The notes beneath the pieces are model-generated. The model saw nothing but the letters and a program-made list of their open reading frames with translations. It ran no database searches and was not told the DNA's origin. 64,000 bases of DNA from SB11 sp943370295 (GTDB lineage: Bacteria > Bacteroidota > Bacteroidia > UBA8524). The stretch covers positions 1 through 64,000 of the forward strand of contig CALRQL020000005.1 in NCBI GenBank assembly GCA_943370295.1, in the 5' to 3' direction. Every line of letters begins with the position of its first letter. Within the stretch, counting starts at the first letter, position 1. A program made the translations under genes and the position numbers. This document shows, piece after piece, positions 19,852 to 27,590 of this stretch.

Positions 19852-20943
19852 TTAGCTTTGGGCAGCGGCATTTGTTTGGGTTTGACTATTGAGTATGGCT
19901 ATTTGTTGAGCAGCTAACTCAGCAAAACGTGTAAATGCCTGCGCAGTGGGCGCATCCTTGGTTTTTAAAGCAACGCCTTCATCTCCAGCTTCGCGTATGG
20001 TTTGCACTAACGGAATTTCGCCCAAGAACGGCAAGCCGTACTCACGGGCTAATTGCTTGCCTCCGTCCTGACCAAATATGTAGTATTTTTTGGTTTCATC
20101 GTCAGGAGGGATAAAGTAGGCCATGTTTTCTACTAACCCGATAATGGGCAGTGTGATGCCTTGTATGTTGAACATGCCAATGGCTTTGCGCGCATCAGCA
20201 AGTGCAACTTCTTGCGGGGTGGTAACTATTACAACACCGGTAACGGGCACTATTTGTGCCATAGTAAGGTGTATATCGCCAGTACCGGGAGGAAGGTCGA
20301 TAATCAAATAATCCAACTCGCCCCAATCTACATCGTTTACAAACTGACGCATGGCCGAAGACACCATCGGTCCTCTCCACACAACGGCTTGTCCGGGTTG
20401 TACCATAAATCCTATCGAAAGCAGCTTAACCCCATATTTTTCAATGGGTATCATAATGCTGCGCCCGTTTTCTTCACGGCTATCGGGGGCTTGATCAGTA
20501 CAACCAAACAATGTAGGAATAGAAGGGCCGTATATATCAGCATCTAACAAGCCTACTTTGGCACCTTGTGCGGCCAATGCAAGAGCTAAGTTTGACGATA
20601 CGGTTGATTTACCCACGCCACCTTTGCCCGATGCGACGGCGATAATATTTTTAACGGTAGGTAACACACTGGCACCCTCACGCAGGGTGGTAACACGAGC
20701 ACCCATTGTAGCTTGAACTTCTGCATCTTTGCTTATAAAATGTTTTATGGCATTTATGCAGGCATTCTGTATCAAATCTTTCATGGGGCAGGCCGGTGTA
20801 GTAAGCTCTACCGTAAAAGACACTTTATTGCCATCAATGGCAATATTTTTCACCATGTTCAACGTCACCAAATCTTTATTCAAATCGGGGTCATTCACAT
20901 GGCTAAGGGCAGCCAATACCTGTTGGCGGGTTATTTCGCTCAT
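19852..20943 (-). CDS. mrp: Mrp/ApbC/NBP35-family P-loop ATPase
   Basis: Mrp proteins bind and transfer Fe-S clusters in the cytoplasm. Residues 1-90 are a DUF59/MIP18-like domain (VNDPDLNKDLVTLNMVKNI, then TPACPMKD). Residues about 95-340 form the deviant-Walker ATPase: SGKGGVGKSTVSSNLA, LLDADIYGPSIP, and IIDLPPGTGDIHLTMAQ. The C-terminal CxxC used for cluster binding in E. coli ApbC is absent: after ENMAYF the sequence is IPPDDETKKYYIFG with no Cys. The operon with an Nfu-domain gene supports a role in Fe-S assembly. The N-terminal fusion to DUF59 is common in this phylum. Confidence 0.93.
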   Translation of the reverse strand: MSEITRQQVLAALSHVNDPDLNKDLVTLNMVKNIAIDGNKVSFTVELTTPACPMKDLIQNACINAIKHFISKDAEVQATMGARVTTLREGASVLPTVKNIIAVASGKGGVGKSTVSSNLALALAAQGAKVGLLDADIYGPSIPTLFGCTDQAPDSREENGRSIMIPIEKYGVKLLSIGFMVQPGQAVVWRGPMVSSAMRQFVNDVDWGELDYLIIDLPPGTGDIHLTMAQIVPVTGVVIVTTPQEVALADARKAIGMFNIQGITLPIIGLVENMAYFIPPDDETKKYYIFGQDGGKQLAREYGLPFLGEIPLVQTIREAGDEGVALKTKDAPTAQAFTRFAELAAQQIAILNSQTQTNAAAQS

Positions 20944-20960
20944 CTCTTTCTGTTATATGG

Positions 20961-21083
20961 TTAACGTTTGGCCTGCCAAAGTTGTTTAATAACTTGTGCA
21001 AGTGGCTTGCGGAAAACTATGGCAAGTGTGCCCAAAACGCCTATAAGTATGGCTGCTATGAGGCTTTTATTTTGTGCTTTCAT
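20961..21083 (-). CDS. 40-residue single-span membrane peptide upstream of mrp
   Basis: The frame reads MKAQNKSLIAAILIGVLG then TLAIVFRKPLAQVIKQLWQAKR and stops. It has a basic N-terminus, one hydrophobic segment of about 17 residues and a basic amphipathic tail, resembling the start of YtxH-type proteins. It ends 17 bp before the mrp start, and a good TAnnTTTG element lies just upstream, so it is probably the first cistron of the mrp-nfu operon. Function is unknown. Its small size is the main reason for doubt. Confidence 0.6.
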   Translation of the reverse strand: MKAQNKSLIAAILIGVLGTLAIVFRKPLAQVIKQLWQAKR

Positions 21084-21096
21084 ACAATACCGCCTG

Positions 21097-21104
21097 CAAA
21101 GGTA
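21097..21104 (-). promoter_or_regulatory. Candidate -7 element for the small-peptide/mrp/nfu operon
   Basis: The minus strand reads TACCTTTG, a match to TAnnTTTG, 13 bp before the ATG of the 40-residue peptide. A TTTTGG lies further upstream at a shorter than ideal spacing. Confidence 0.5.
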
Positions 21105-21223
21105 CTAAATACTACGCCAAAACCATTTTGCACAGGTGTTTGAACTAAAAACAAATGGGCGAATTATCCTATAAATTTGGGTGATAGCACCCGTTTTGTT
21201 ACGGTTTTGATTGCTGACCTTTG

Positions 21224-21288
21224 TTGCAGGCGTTAGCCACCACGCCCGGTGGCATTTATTATTCAGATGCTGCAATAAAGTTTTTTTT
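21224..21288 (+). ncRNA. Structured intergenic element, possible small RNA
   Basis: The gene-free stretch between the small-peptide gene and purF contains an outer stem (TTGCAG at 21224 with CTGCAA at 21270) enclosing a hairpin (GCCACC with GGTGGC at 21236-21253), followed by a run of eight T at 21281. A promoter-like TTTG and GACCTTTG precede it. This could be a short stable RNA or a leader or terminator structure. No known RNA family was recognised. Confidence 0.35.
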
Positions 21289-21302
21289 CATTTTACCTTA
21301 TC

Positions 21303-21336
21303 AAACACCTTTTGCCGTGAGGCAGAAGGTGTTTTT
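21303..21336 (+). terminator. Strong hairpin with T-tract
   Basis: A 14-bp stem with one G-U pair (AAACACCTTTTGCC and GGCAGAAGGTGTTT) has a GTGA loop and ends in TT on the plus strand. No plus-strand gene precedes it, which is why a small RNA just upstream is suspected. Confidence 0.6.
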
Positions 21337-21370
21337 GTGAACACTAATTAAGCCTTAGTTTTTCCAAACA

Positions 21371-21397
21371 AAAAAGCAGGCCTTGGGCCTGCTTTTT
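21371..21397 (-). terminator. Terminator of purF
   Basis: A perfect 12-bp stem (AAAAAGCAGGCC and GGCCTGCTTTTT) with a 3-base loop lies 20 bp past the purF stop. Its A/T-rich base makes it bidirectional. Confidence 0.85.
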
Positions 21398-21417
21398 AAA
21401 TATTGTAGGTTTTGAAA

Positions 21418-23301
21418 TTAATATGCCCGCTCGTGGCTGCCTTTGTAAAAGTTTACAAACGATTTGTTTGCAACACGGGTACCACCGGGAGTAGGATAAT
21501 CACCTGTAAAGTACCAATCGCCCAAATGGTCGGGACAAGCTTTGTGCAAGCCATCAATTGATTGGAAGATGATATCCACCTCTGCATTTATATTATCAGG
21601 GGTCACTATCTCAACAATTTTTCGGGTTATCTGCTCATAATCAAACAGCGCATATAGTTCTTTTACCACATTCACCATTTCTTCAGCAGGCTTCTCAAGT
21701 TCAACTACCGCTTTGTCGTACACTTCATCCAGCTTATGCTCAAGGTTGTTTTCTTCAAGCAGCGCAAGCATTGCCTTAAAGGCAACAAAATCCTTCAGCT
21801 TGCTCATGTCAATCCCGTAACAATCGGGGTAACGGATTTGAGGTGCTGATGAAACGATGATAATTTTCTTAGGCCCTAAACGGTCAAGTATTCGCAGAAT
21901 ACTCATTTTAAGGGTATTACCCCTCACAATTGAGTCGTCCACAACCACCAACGTGTCTTGAGGTTTTACCACACCGTAAGTAATGTCGTACACCTGGCCT
22001 ATCAAATCCTCACGGTTATCATCATCGGTAATAAACGTGCGCAGCTTCTCATCCTTATGCACCACCTTGTCTCTGCGGGCTTTTAAAGAAATAAGAGAGG
22101 TAAGTTCCTTTTCGGTAAGATTAGGATTGGCCATTATCTGTTGTTTTTTAAACCAGTTCAGATAATCGGTTACTCCATCCATCATTCCATAAAAGCTGGT
22201 AGCTGCCGTATTTGGAATGTAGCTGAAAAGGGTGTTTTCAAAATCGTAGTTAACCTTATGCAATACCTCTTCGGCTACAAAATAGCCCAAGTGTTTGCGC
22301 TCTTCATAAATTTCTTTATCGTTACCTTTTGAGAAATAAATACGCTCAAATGAGCACGACAACTTTTTGGTAGGCGTCAAAATTTCCTCTTCGGTAATTT
22401 TGCCGCTTTTCCTTACAATTAAGGCATGCCCGGGCTTTATTTCGTCAATCTCTTCGAAAGGTGCATTAAATACCGTTTGTATGGCCGACCTTTCCGAGGC
22501 AACCACACACACTTCATCGTCTTGATAATGAAATGCAGGGCGTATGCCGGCTGGGTCGCGAAGGATAAAGGCATCGCCGTGCCCAATCATGCCCACCATT
22601 ACAAAGCCACCGTCAATTGCTTTAAACGAACGTTTAAGCATTTGCACAATGTTTAGGTTCTCTGTAATCAATTCTGATATTTCACGGGGCGATTTTTTTC
22701 CGCGGGCGGTTTCGTATATCTGATGTACCTCGTCGTCTAAAAAGTGTCCTATTTTTTCAAGCATCAAAATAGTATCGGCCTTTTCGTTGGGGTGCTGTCC
22801 CAAATCAACCAGTTGATTAAACAGCGCATCAACGTTGGTAATGTTAAAATTACCTGCCAGTACCAAGTTACGGCTCATCCAGTTGTTGCGGCGGAAAAAC
22901 GGATGGCATTGCTCATCGGTATTGCTTGAATATGTACCGTAGCGAAGGTGTCCCAAAAGAAGCTCGCCCATAAAGGGTACGTTCATTTTCAGGTAATCCA
23001 CGTCTTTCTTTTGCTCAGCTGTAAGTTGCTTGTAATAGCTGCCAACAGTGTTTATGGTATCACTAAGGTAGTTTTTTGATGCCGTACGGTAGCGGTGTAT
23101 GTATTGATGCCCTTGCGGAATATCAAATTTAATGCTGGCAACCCCCGCGCCGTTTTGGCCGCGGTTTTTTTGCTTCAACATTAACATACTTAGTTTTTGT
23201 AAACCGTACGAAGCAGTCCCGTACTTTTCAAGGTAGTAATCAAGCGGTTTCAGAAGCCTGATGAATGCTACGCCACATTCGTGTTTTATATCGTCCGTCA
23301 T
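21418..23301 (-). CDS. purF: Amidophosphoribosyltransferase (PurF), long Bacteroidota form
   Basis: PurF makes phosphoribosylamine from PRPP and glutamine, the first step of purine synthesis. The ATG four codons inside an upstream TTG was chosen; it gives a short propeptide (MTDDIKHE) before Cys9 of CGVAFIRL, which becomes the N-terminal nucleophile as in the Bacillus enzyme. A class II glutaminase domain follows (KNRGQNGAGVASI). The phosphoribosyltransferase domain carries the PRPP loop VVVDDSIVRGNT near residues 450-462. At about 627 residues it is longer than the usual 450-510, with added segments in both domains, as in a Bacteroidota subfamily. It diverges from aroQ. Confidence 0.88.
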   Translation of the reverse strand: MTDDIKHECGVAFIRLLKPLDYYLEKYGTASYGLQKLSMLMLKQKNRGQNGAGVASIKFDIPQGHQYIHRYRTASKNYLSDTINTVGSYYKQLTAEQKKDVDYLKMNVPFMGELLLGHLRYGTYSSNTDEQCHPFFRRNNWMSRNLVLAGNFNITNVDALFNQLVDLGQHPNEKADTILMLEKIGHFLDDEVHQIYETARGKKSPREISELITENLNIVQMLKRSFKAIDGGFVMVGMIGHGDAFILRDPAGIRPAFHYQDDEVCVVASERSAIQTVFNAPFEEIDEIKPGHALIVRKSGKITEEEILTPTKKLSCSFERIYFSKGNDKEIYEERKHLGYFVAEEVLHKVNYDFENTLFSYIPNTAATSFYGMMDGVTDYLNWFKKQQIMANPNLTEKELTSLISLKARRDKVVHKDEKLRTFITDDDNREDLIGQVYDITYGVVKPQDTLVVVDDSIVRGNTLKMSILRILDRLGPKKIIIVSSAPQIRYPDCYGIDMSKLKDFVAFKAMLALLEENNLEHKLDEVYDKAVVELEKPAEEMVNVVKELYALFDYEQITRKIVEIVTPDNINAEVDIIFQSIDGLHKACPDHLGDWYFTGDYPTPGGTRVANKSFVNFYKGSHERAY

Positions 23302-23317
23302 GGTGGAAAACAAGTTT

Positions 23318-23325
23318 CAAAGATA
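23318..23325 (-). promoter_or_regulatory. Candidate purF -7 element
   Basis: TATCTTTG on the minus strand, 16 bp before the chosen ATG, fits TAnnTTTG. No purine riboswitch-like structure is evident in the short leader. Confidence 0.5.
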
Positions 23326-23403
23326 CTACTTTTGCTAACGTAAAAAGTAAACCTCTTTGCCCCTTATGGGCAAATTGCTTGCCACAATTTTATAACCGGG
23401 CTG

Positions 23404-23844
23404 ATGGAAAAAAATACGATTGCCGTGATAAACGGCCCAAACCTTAACCTGCTTGGTAGCCGAGAGCCACAGGTATATGGTAGCAGGGGGTTTGATGATT
23501 TTTTACCCGAGCTGAAGCTGATATACCCGCACATTATTTACCACCAAAGCAATGTAGAGGGTGAAATAATAAACCTGCTGCACGATGCCGCAAAAAATTG
23601 CCGCGGGGTGATACTAAATCCCGGCGGATATGCACACACTTCGGTAGCTATTGCCGATGCTATCGGAGCCATTGATATTCCAGTGGTTGAGGTGCACATA
23701 AGCAATGTGTATGCACGCGAAGAATACCGCCATGTAATGATTACGGCTTCTAAATGTGCCGGTATTGTAACGGGTATGGGACTAAATGGTTATAAAACCG
23801 CTTTGTATTATCTGATAAACTTTGCTGAAAACAAGAACACTTAG
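23404..23844 (+). CDS. aroQ: Type II 3-dehydroquinate dehydratase
   Basis: AroQ converts 3-dehydroquinate to 3-dehydroshikimate in the shikimate pathway and forms a cytoplasmic dodecamer. The 146-residue protein has the diagnostic N-terminus IAVINGPNLNLLGSREPQVYG with the catalytic Tyr, the substrate-binding ILNPGGYAHTSVAIADAI with the catalytic His region, and VVEVHISNVYAREEYRH. Length is normal. Its stop overlaps the stop of the convergent lipoprotein gene by 4 bp. Confidence 0.95.
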   Translation: MEKNTIAVINGPNLNLLGSREPQVYGSRGFDDFLPELKLIYPHIIYHQSNVEGEIINLLHDAAKNCRGVILNPGGYAHTSVAIADAIGAIDIPVVEVHISNVYAREEYRHVMITASKCAGIVTGMGLNGYKTALYYLINFAENKNT

Positions 23845-24710
23845 TTGGGAAGTTTTTTAAAGGCAAGCGGATCTTGGGTTTTGTATGAATAATCCCCGCC
23901 TACTTTTCCTTCACTTTCAAGCCTGTACAAGTAGAGCGAATCACCGTTTGAGGTTTTCACCATCCCGTAATAATCAGTTTTTTGTGAACCAATCAGTTGC
24001 ACTACATCAAACGGGTTGCGGGTTAGCCGGTAGCAACTGCCACCCATACAAATACGATAGCGTTCATATAAAGGCCACCCGTTAACTAATCCGTTGGCCT
24101 CAAAGGTTACGGGTATGCCGCTACCACCGCCCGCAGGCAAATAATCACCCTTAAGCAGTGCATTATTTATATATCCGGCCATGGCTGTGGTGTACCTGCC
24201 GTTATTTATCAAATACTCATCGGGCGCGCGGCCAAAAGTCCAGCTATGTATTTGTTCTTTACCTTGTTTGCGCAAGGTATCAGTGAGCTGTAAATCTTTC
24301 ATGCCTTTAGGCACTTGCAGTATTATATCCCTATTGGGCAATATGTTTTTAAGCAAATACTCGTTGTCGGCTCCCTTAGTCCACTTAACAAAAAAATCTT
24401 CGTACCCTGTAATCAATAGTGCTGAGTCGCCATACTCAGGCTTAAATACAATTTCATAAAACATGGGACGGTTTTTTACCCACCACACTGATTGTTTTGC
24501 GCTTGCCAGCTCAATAAAATCGCGGCATACCCAATTGCCCCACAACACAAAAGTATCGCCGGCAGCCATATCTTTATTTACTTTTTCATCGGGTATATAC
24601 CAGCGCTCAGTTTTGCCGTCTTGCTCACATGCACCCATCACCATCAGACCCAATATTAACACTATCAACACTGGTTTTGACGCTTTGCGCATGGTTTTAT
24701 TAGATCTCAT
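23841..24710 (-). CDS. Uncharacterised lipoprotein
   Basis: The 289-residue product has a lipoprotein signal (VLIVLILGLMVMGAC); a second ATG six codons in could be the true start. The rest is beta-rich with conserved-looking aromatic residues and Lys/Asp turns (WYIPDEKVNKDMAAGDTFVLWGNWVCRDF). It contains a Cys-rich hairpin, ICMGGSCYRL. No family was recognised. It converges with aroQ and diverges from the MarR gene with 67 bp between starts. Confidence 0.7.
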   Translation of the reverse strand: MRSNKTMRKASKPVLIVLILGLMVMGACEQDGKTERWYIPDEKVNKDMAAGDTFVLWGNWVCRDFIELASAKQSVWWVKNRPMFYEIVFKPEYGDSALLITGYEDFFVKWTKGADNEYLLKNILPNRDIILQVPKGMKDLQLTDTLRKQGKEQIHSWTFGRAPDEYLINNGRYTTAMAGYINNALLKGDYLPAGGGSGIPVTFEANGLVNGWPLYERYRICMGGSCYRLTRNPFDVVQLIGSQKTDYYGMVKTSNGDSLYLYRLESEGKVGGDYSYKTQDPLAFKKLPN

Positions 24711-24777
24711 CGAATTTATAAAAGTTGTTTGCCTTTTTTTGTTTTATTTACAAAGAATTTGCAAAAGTTTATGCCTA

Positions 24778-25239
24778 ATGAAGAAAAAAGTTATCAATAT
24801 TACGAAAAAACAATCAGCATCGCCTATGGGGTTTACGCTTTGGCTGGTTTGTAATTTATGGCAACGGGAGTTGCGAAAGGAATTACTAAATTTTGACCTT
24901 ACACACGCCCAGTACATTCTTTTAAATGCAGCTTGCGAACTTGGTAAAAATAAAGATGCCATTACCCAAATAAGGTTAGCGCAAGTTACCGGAACTGACA
25001 AAATGATGGTATCAAAAGTTTTGCGCACACTTGAATCGAAAAAGCTGTTGAGGCGCAATGATTTAAAAACGGATAACAGAGCAAAGAATATTGCTGTTAC
25101 TCCTAAAGGGCTCACTCTTTGCCAAAAAGCAACGGAAGTAGTATTGGCTTTTGAAAAAACGTTTTTTGAACCTATTATCAAAAACGAAAAAGTTTTTAAC
25201 AAATCGCTGGCTAAGCTACTGAAACTAAATATTGTATAG
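24778..25239 (+). CDS. MarR-family transcriptional regulator
   Basis: The longer frame beginning at 24463 overlaps the lipoprotein gene on the other strand. The ATG at 24778 gives a 153-residue protein of normal MarR length. The winged-helix core is visible: LTHAQYILLNAACEL, then TQIRLAQVTGTDKMMVSKVLRTLESKKLLRR as helix-turn-helix, then DNRAKNIAVTPKG as the wing. It should bind DNA as a dimer, often with a small-molecule ligand. It diverges from the lipoprotein gene, which is a plausible but unproven target. Confidence 0.88.
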   Translation: MKKKVINITKKQSASPMGFTLWLVCNLWQRELRKELLNFDLTHAQYILLNAACELGKNKDAITQIRLAQVTGTDKMMVSKVLRTLESKKLLRRNDLKTDNRAKNIAVTPKGLTLCQKATEVVLAFEKTFFEPIIKNEKVFNKSLAKLLKLNIV

Positions 25240-25252
25240 GCACAAAAAATAT

Positions 25253-25272
25253 GCTCCCTTGAATAAGGGAGC
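25253..25272 (-). terminator. Terminator between convergent genes
   Basis: A perfect 8-bp stem (GCTCCCTT and AAGGGAGC) with a GAAT loop has T-tracts on the minus-strand side. It serves the small membrane protein gene and possibly the convergent MarR gene. Confidence 0.75.
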
Positions 25273-25307
25273 TAAAAAAATTGTAAAGAAGAAAGTGTAT
25301 TATCTGT

Positions 25308-25520
25308 TTATTGGATATTATCGAAATACCAATCGTCGAGGCTGAAATTCACCCCTTTTACCAAATCAATCCCGTATTCACGTTTAATCTCAAGTATTAG
25401 CACCATGGTTATTGCAACCAATAATGCAATAAAGAATCCCAATACAACCCTTTTCAGAAGGTTTAACACCTGTTCTACTTTTTCATCAAGTAGGTAGTCG
25501 TTTGGGCGTTTGGTTTGCAT
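25308..25520 (-). CDS. Small single-span membrane protein
   Basis: A 70-residue protein with a polar N-terminus, one hydrophobic segment (VVLGFFIALLVAITMVLIL) and a polar C-terminal tail rich in Asp and aromatic residues. The ATG inside a longer TTG-started frame was chosen. No family was recognised. A dedicated terminator follows the gene. Confidence 0.6.
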   Translation of the reverse strand: MQTKRPNDYLLDEKVEQVLNLLKRVVLGFFIALLVAITMVLILEIKREYGIDLVKGVNFSLDDWYFDNIQ

Positions 25521-25594
25521 TCTTGTCGGTTTGATATTCAAAGGTAAATCAAAAACTCAAAACAGCAAATATTTTGCTCAAAATTTAAAACAAT

Positions 25595-26257
25595 TTATTC
25601 ATCTGTTCGTAAAGCCCTATTGATGAAGTCATTTAAAGGCTTTAGCAGCATTAATGTTCTATCTGCTTGTGCAGCAAAATCATGCGCGCAAATTTGTTTA
25701 TCGGTAAAGTACTGCGAGGCAATGTAGCCTTTGTATTTTAGCCACTCAATAGCCGGATTATCTGCACTATACCCTTTTGGCGGCAACTTTCCTTTCCACT
25801 CGGTTTCTAACGCGCCAAAGTGTTTAACAAAGTCAGCGTCGTTTATTATTGCAAGAAACTCATCAAGGTTGTAATCAATCTCTTGCCTGATGGCTTTAAG
25901 TGCAGCAGTCTCGGGCAAATAACTTCCGCCGGCAACAAAACTCTTACCGGGCTCAATATGCACATAATTAATTGCCCCTTTTGCCTTGCGACCGCCCTTG
26001 CTTATTAAAGCCCCCATACTGGTTTTGTAGGGTGCTTTATCTTTACTGAAACGCACATCGCGGTATATGCGGTAGGTACAATCTTTGGCCTGCAAATCGG
26101 CAATGCCGACATCCCATTTGGCCACCCGTGTTAATATATCAGTCACCAACACCTCGTGTTGGGCTTTCGCTTCCTCGTAGCGGTTTTTATTCAACGCAAA
26201 CCAATCGCGGTTGTTGTTTTGTTCAAGGTCTTTTAAAAATTCTAATACTGTTTTCAT
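25595..26257 (-). CDS. DUF2461 (TIGR02453) family protein
   Basis: This 220-residue cytoplasmic protein has the family hallmarks: FLKDLEQNNNRDWFALNKNRYEEAK at the N-terminus (an F-x-x-L-x-x-NN-x-x-WF pattern), YRIYRDVRFSKDKAPYKT in the middle, and the GGSYLPE segment. Biochemical function is unknown for the family. It ends in a normal C-terminus and has its own upstream region. Confidence 0.9.
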   Translation of the reverse strand: MKTVLEFLKDLEQNNNRDWFALNKNRYEEAKAQHEVLVTDILTRVAKWDVGIADLQAKDCTYRIYRDVRFSKDKAPYKTSMGALISKGGRKAKGAINYVHIEPGKSFVAGGSYLPETAALKAIRQEIDYNLDEFLAIINDADFVKHFGALETEWKGKLPPKGYSADNPAIEWLKYKGYIASQYFTDKQICAHDFAAQADRTLMLLKPLNDFINRALRTDE

Positions 26258-26275
26258 AGTTGGTTAGGCATAAAA

Positions 26276-26297
26276 AAACCCTGTTGAAGCAGGGTTT
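26276..26297 (-). terminator. Terminator of the Cys/Lys-rich protein gene
   Basis: An 8-bp stem (AAACCCTG and CAGGGTTT) with a 6-base loop is followed on the minus strand by a run of T. It lies just past the stop of the gene at 26321. Confidence 0.8.
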
Positions 26298-26320
26298 CAA
26301 TATCAAAAATAATATGTTAC

Positions 26321-26758
26321 TTATTTGTTTGCAGGAGCTGCGGGAGTTGCTGGAGCAGCAGGGGCTGCTGGTGCAGCTGCTTCTTCGCTCTTTTTATCAC
26401 CACAAGCCTTATCTTTTTTGCAGCAAGCTTTTTGTTTTCCTTCGGTTGAAGCTTCAGTGTTTTCAACCTTTTTGTTTTTGCAGCATGCTTTGTCGCCTTT
26501 GTTGCAGCTTTCTTTTTCTTTGCTACAAGATTTTTCTTTTGCAGCAGGGGCAGAAGCGTCTTTATTAGGCTCAACATTTACTGTTTGAGGAACCACTTGG
26601 GGTACCGTTGCAGGCACAGGAGCATTTGCATCTCCTACTTGAGGGGTTTTCTCAGTGGCAGGAGGGTTTTTCTTGTCCTTATCTTTTGTATCGGTTTGGG
26701 CGTTGGCAAATACAACACCTGCTAATAGGAATGACGCGGCTATAATAAATTTTTTCAT
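26321..26758 (-). CDS. Secreted Cys/Lys/Ala-rich low-complexity protein
   Basis: The chosen ATG directly precedes a clear signal peptide (MKKFIIAASFLLAGVVFANA). The mature about 125 residues are Pro/Ala/Lys-rich, with a central cluster of seven Cys spread over about 50 residues, including KACCKN, KACCKK and ACGDKK. The C-terminus is a Pro-Ala repeat (APAAPAAPATPAAPA). The Cys spacing in a Lys-rich context suggests metal binding or disulfides, but no family was recognised. A reverse-frame protein rich in Lys over the same region is a shadow. A strong terminator follows. Confidence 0.65.
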   Translation of the reverse strand: MKKFIIAASFLLAGVVFANAQTDTKDKDKKNPPATEKTPQVGDANAPVPATVPQVVPQTVNVEPNKDASAPAAKEKSCSKEKESCNKGDKACCKNKKVENTEASTEGKQKACCKKDKACGDKKSEEAAAPAAPAAPATPAAPANK

Positions 26759-26853
26759 ACTCTGATGGTTTGTGTTATCTAATGCAATAAACAAATATCG
26801 TGCATAAAAACGTAAATAACCCTCTTTTTTATATAAAAGAGCTGATTACGATT

Positions 26854-27510
26854 TTACAGTTCAGCGATAATTGTTTCGCCTCCTATGGTTTTCTCCTCTA
26901 GATTTACTTTTATTTTGGCGGTTAGAGGAAGGTATATGTCTATCCTTGAGCCAAATTTAATAAACCCAAATTCAGCCCCACGCAATGCGGGTTTTCCTTC
27001 TTGTGCATAGCACACTATGCGTCGGGCCAATGCTCCTGCAATCTGACGAAACAGTATTTTTTCTTTCTGCGGAGTTTCAATCACTACCGTTGTACGTTCG
27101 TTTTCGGTAGATGATTTAGGGTGCCAAGCCACCAAATATTTACCGGGGTGGTAGCGGTAATAATCAAAACGACCTGAAACCGGATTACGGTTTACGTGCA
27201 CGTTTATTGGCGACATAAATATGGATACCTGTATGCGTTTATCGCCCAAGTATTCTGTTTCAACAGCCTCTTCAATCACAACTACTTTGCCATCGGCAGG
27301 AGCTATTACTAAATTTTCGCCCTGCGGGGTAGTGCGTGCAGGATTACGGAAAAACTGCACTACCAACACAAATAGTACAAGGCACAGCACCAAAACTGCT
27401 TTAAACACAAAATGTTCAGCCCCCAAAAAGTACTGGGTAGTGTATGTAATGCCGCCCAACAGCAACATGGCTATCAAAATAATGCCGTAGCCTTCGCGAT
27501 GTATTTTCAT
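26854..27510 (-). CDS. psd: Phosphatidylserine decarboxylase proenzyme
   Basis: Psd decarboxylates phosphatidylserine to phosphatidylethanolamine at the inner membrane. The 218-residue protein is the short, archaeal-type form: one or two N-terminal membrane segments, then IVAPADGKVV-like (VIAPADGKVVVIEE), ISIFMSPINVHVNRNPVSG, and near residue 190 the self-cleavage site in GFIKFGSRIDIYLP, where Ser becomes the pyruvoyl group. CdsA lies nearby and PssA further along the window, completing the PE branch. Confidence 0.93.
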   Translation of the reverse strand: MKIHREGYGIILIAMLLLGGITYTTQYFLGAEHFVFKAVLVLCLVLFVLVVQFFRNPARTTPQGENLVIAPADGKVVVIEEAVETEYLGDKRIQVSIFMSPINVHVNRNPVSGRFDYYRYHPGKYLVAWHPKSSTENERTTVVIETPQKEKILFRQIAGALARRIVCYAQEGKPALRGAEFGFIKFGSRIDIYLPLTAKIKVNLEEKTIGGETIIAEL

Positions 27511-27534
27511 TTTTCTAAGGATTTATAATGTAAA

Positions 27535-27567
27535 AAAGCCATACCTGTGTTTACCAAGTATGGCTTT
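27535..27567 (-). terminator. Terminator of the glutamate dehydrogenase gene
   Basis: A perfect 10-bp stem (AAAGCCATAC and GTATGGCTTT) with a 13-base loop and A/T-rich flanks lies 24 bp past the stop. Confidence 0.75.
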
Positions 27568-27590
27568 ATAATTTAAAACGCTATCGACTA

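Noticed and set aside
23302..23403. Purine riboswitch upstream of purF
   Set aside because: The leader is too short and lacks the three-way junction core.
24463..24777. N-terminal extension of the MarR frame
   Set aside because: It overlaps the lipoprotein gene and would add about 105 residues to a family of about 150.
26317..26577. Lys-rich frame overlapping the Cys/Lys-rich gene
   Set aside because: It is in another frame of the same low-complexity sequence; the other frame has a signal peptide and terminator.
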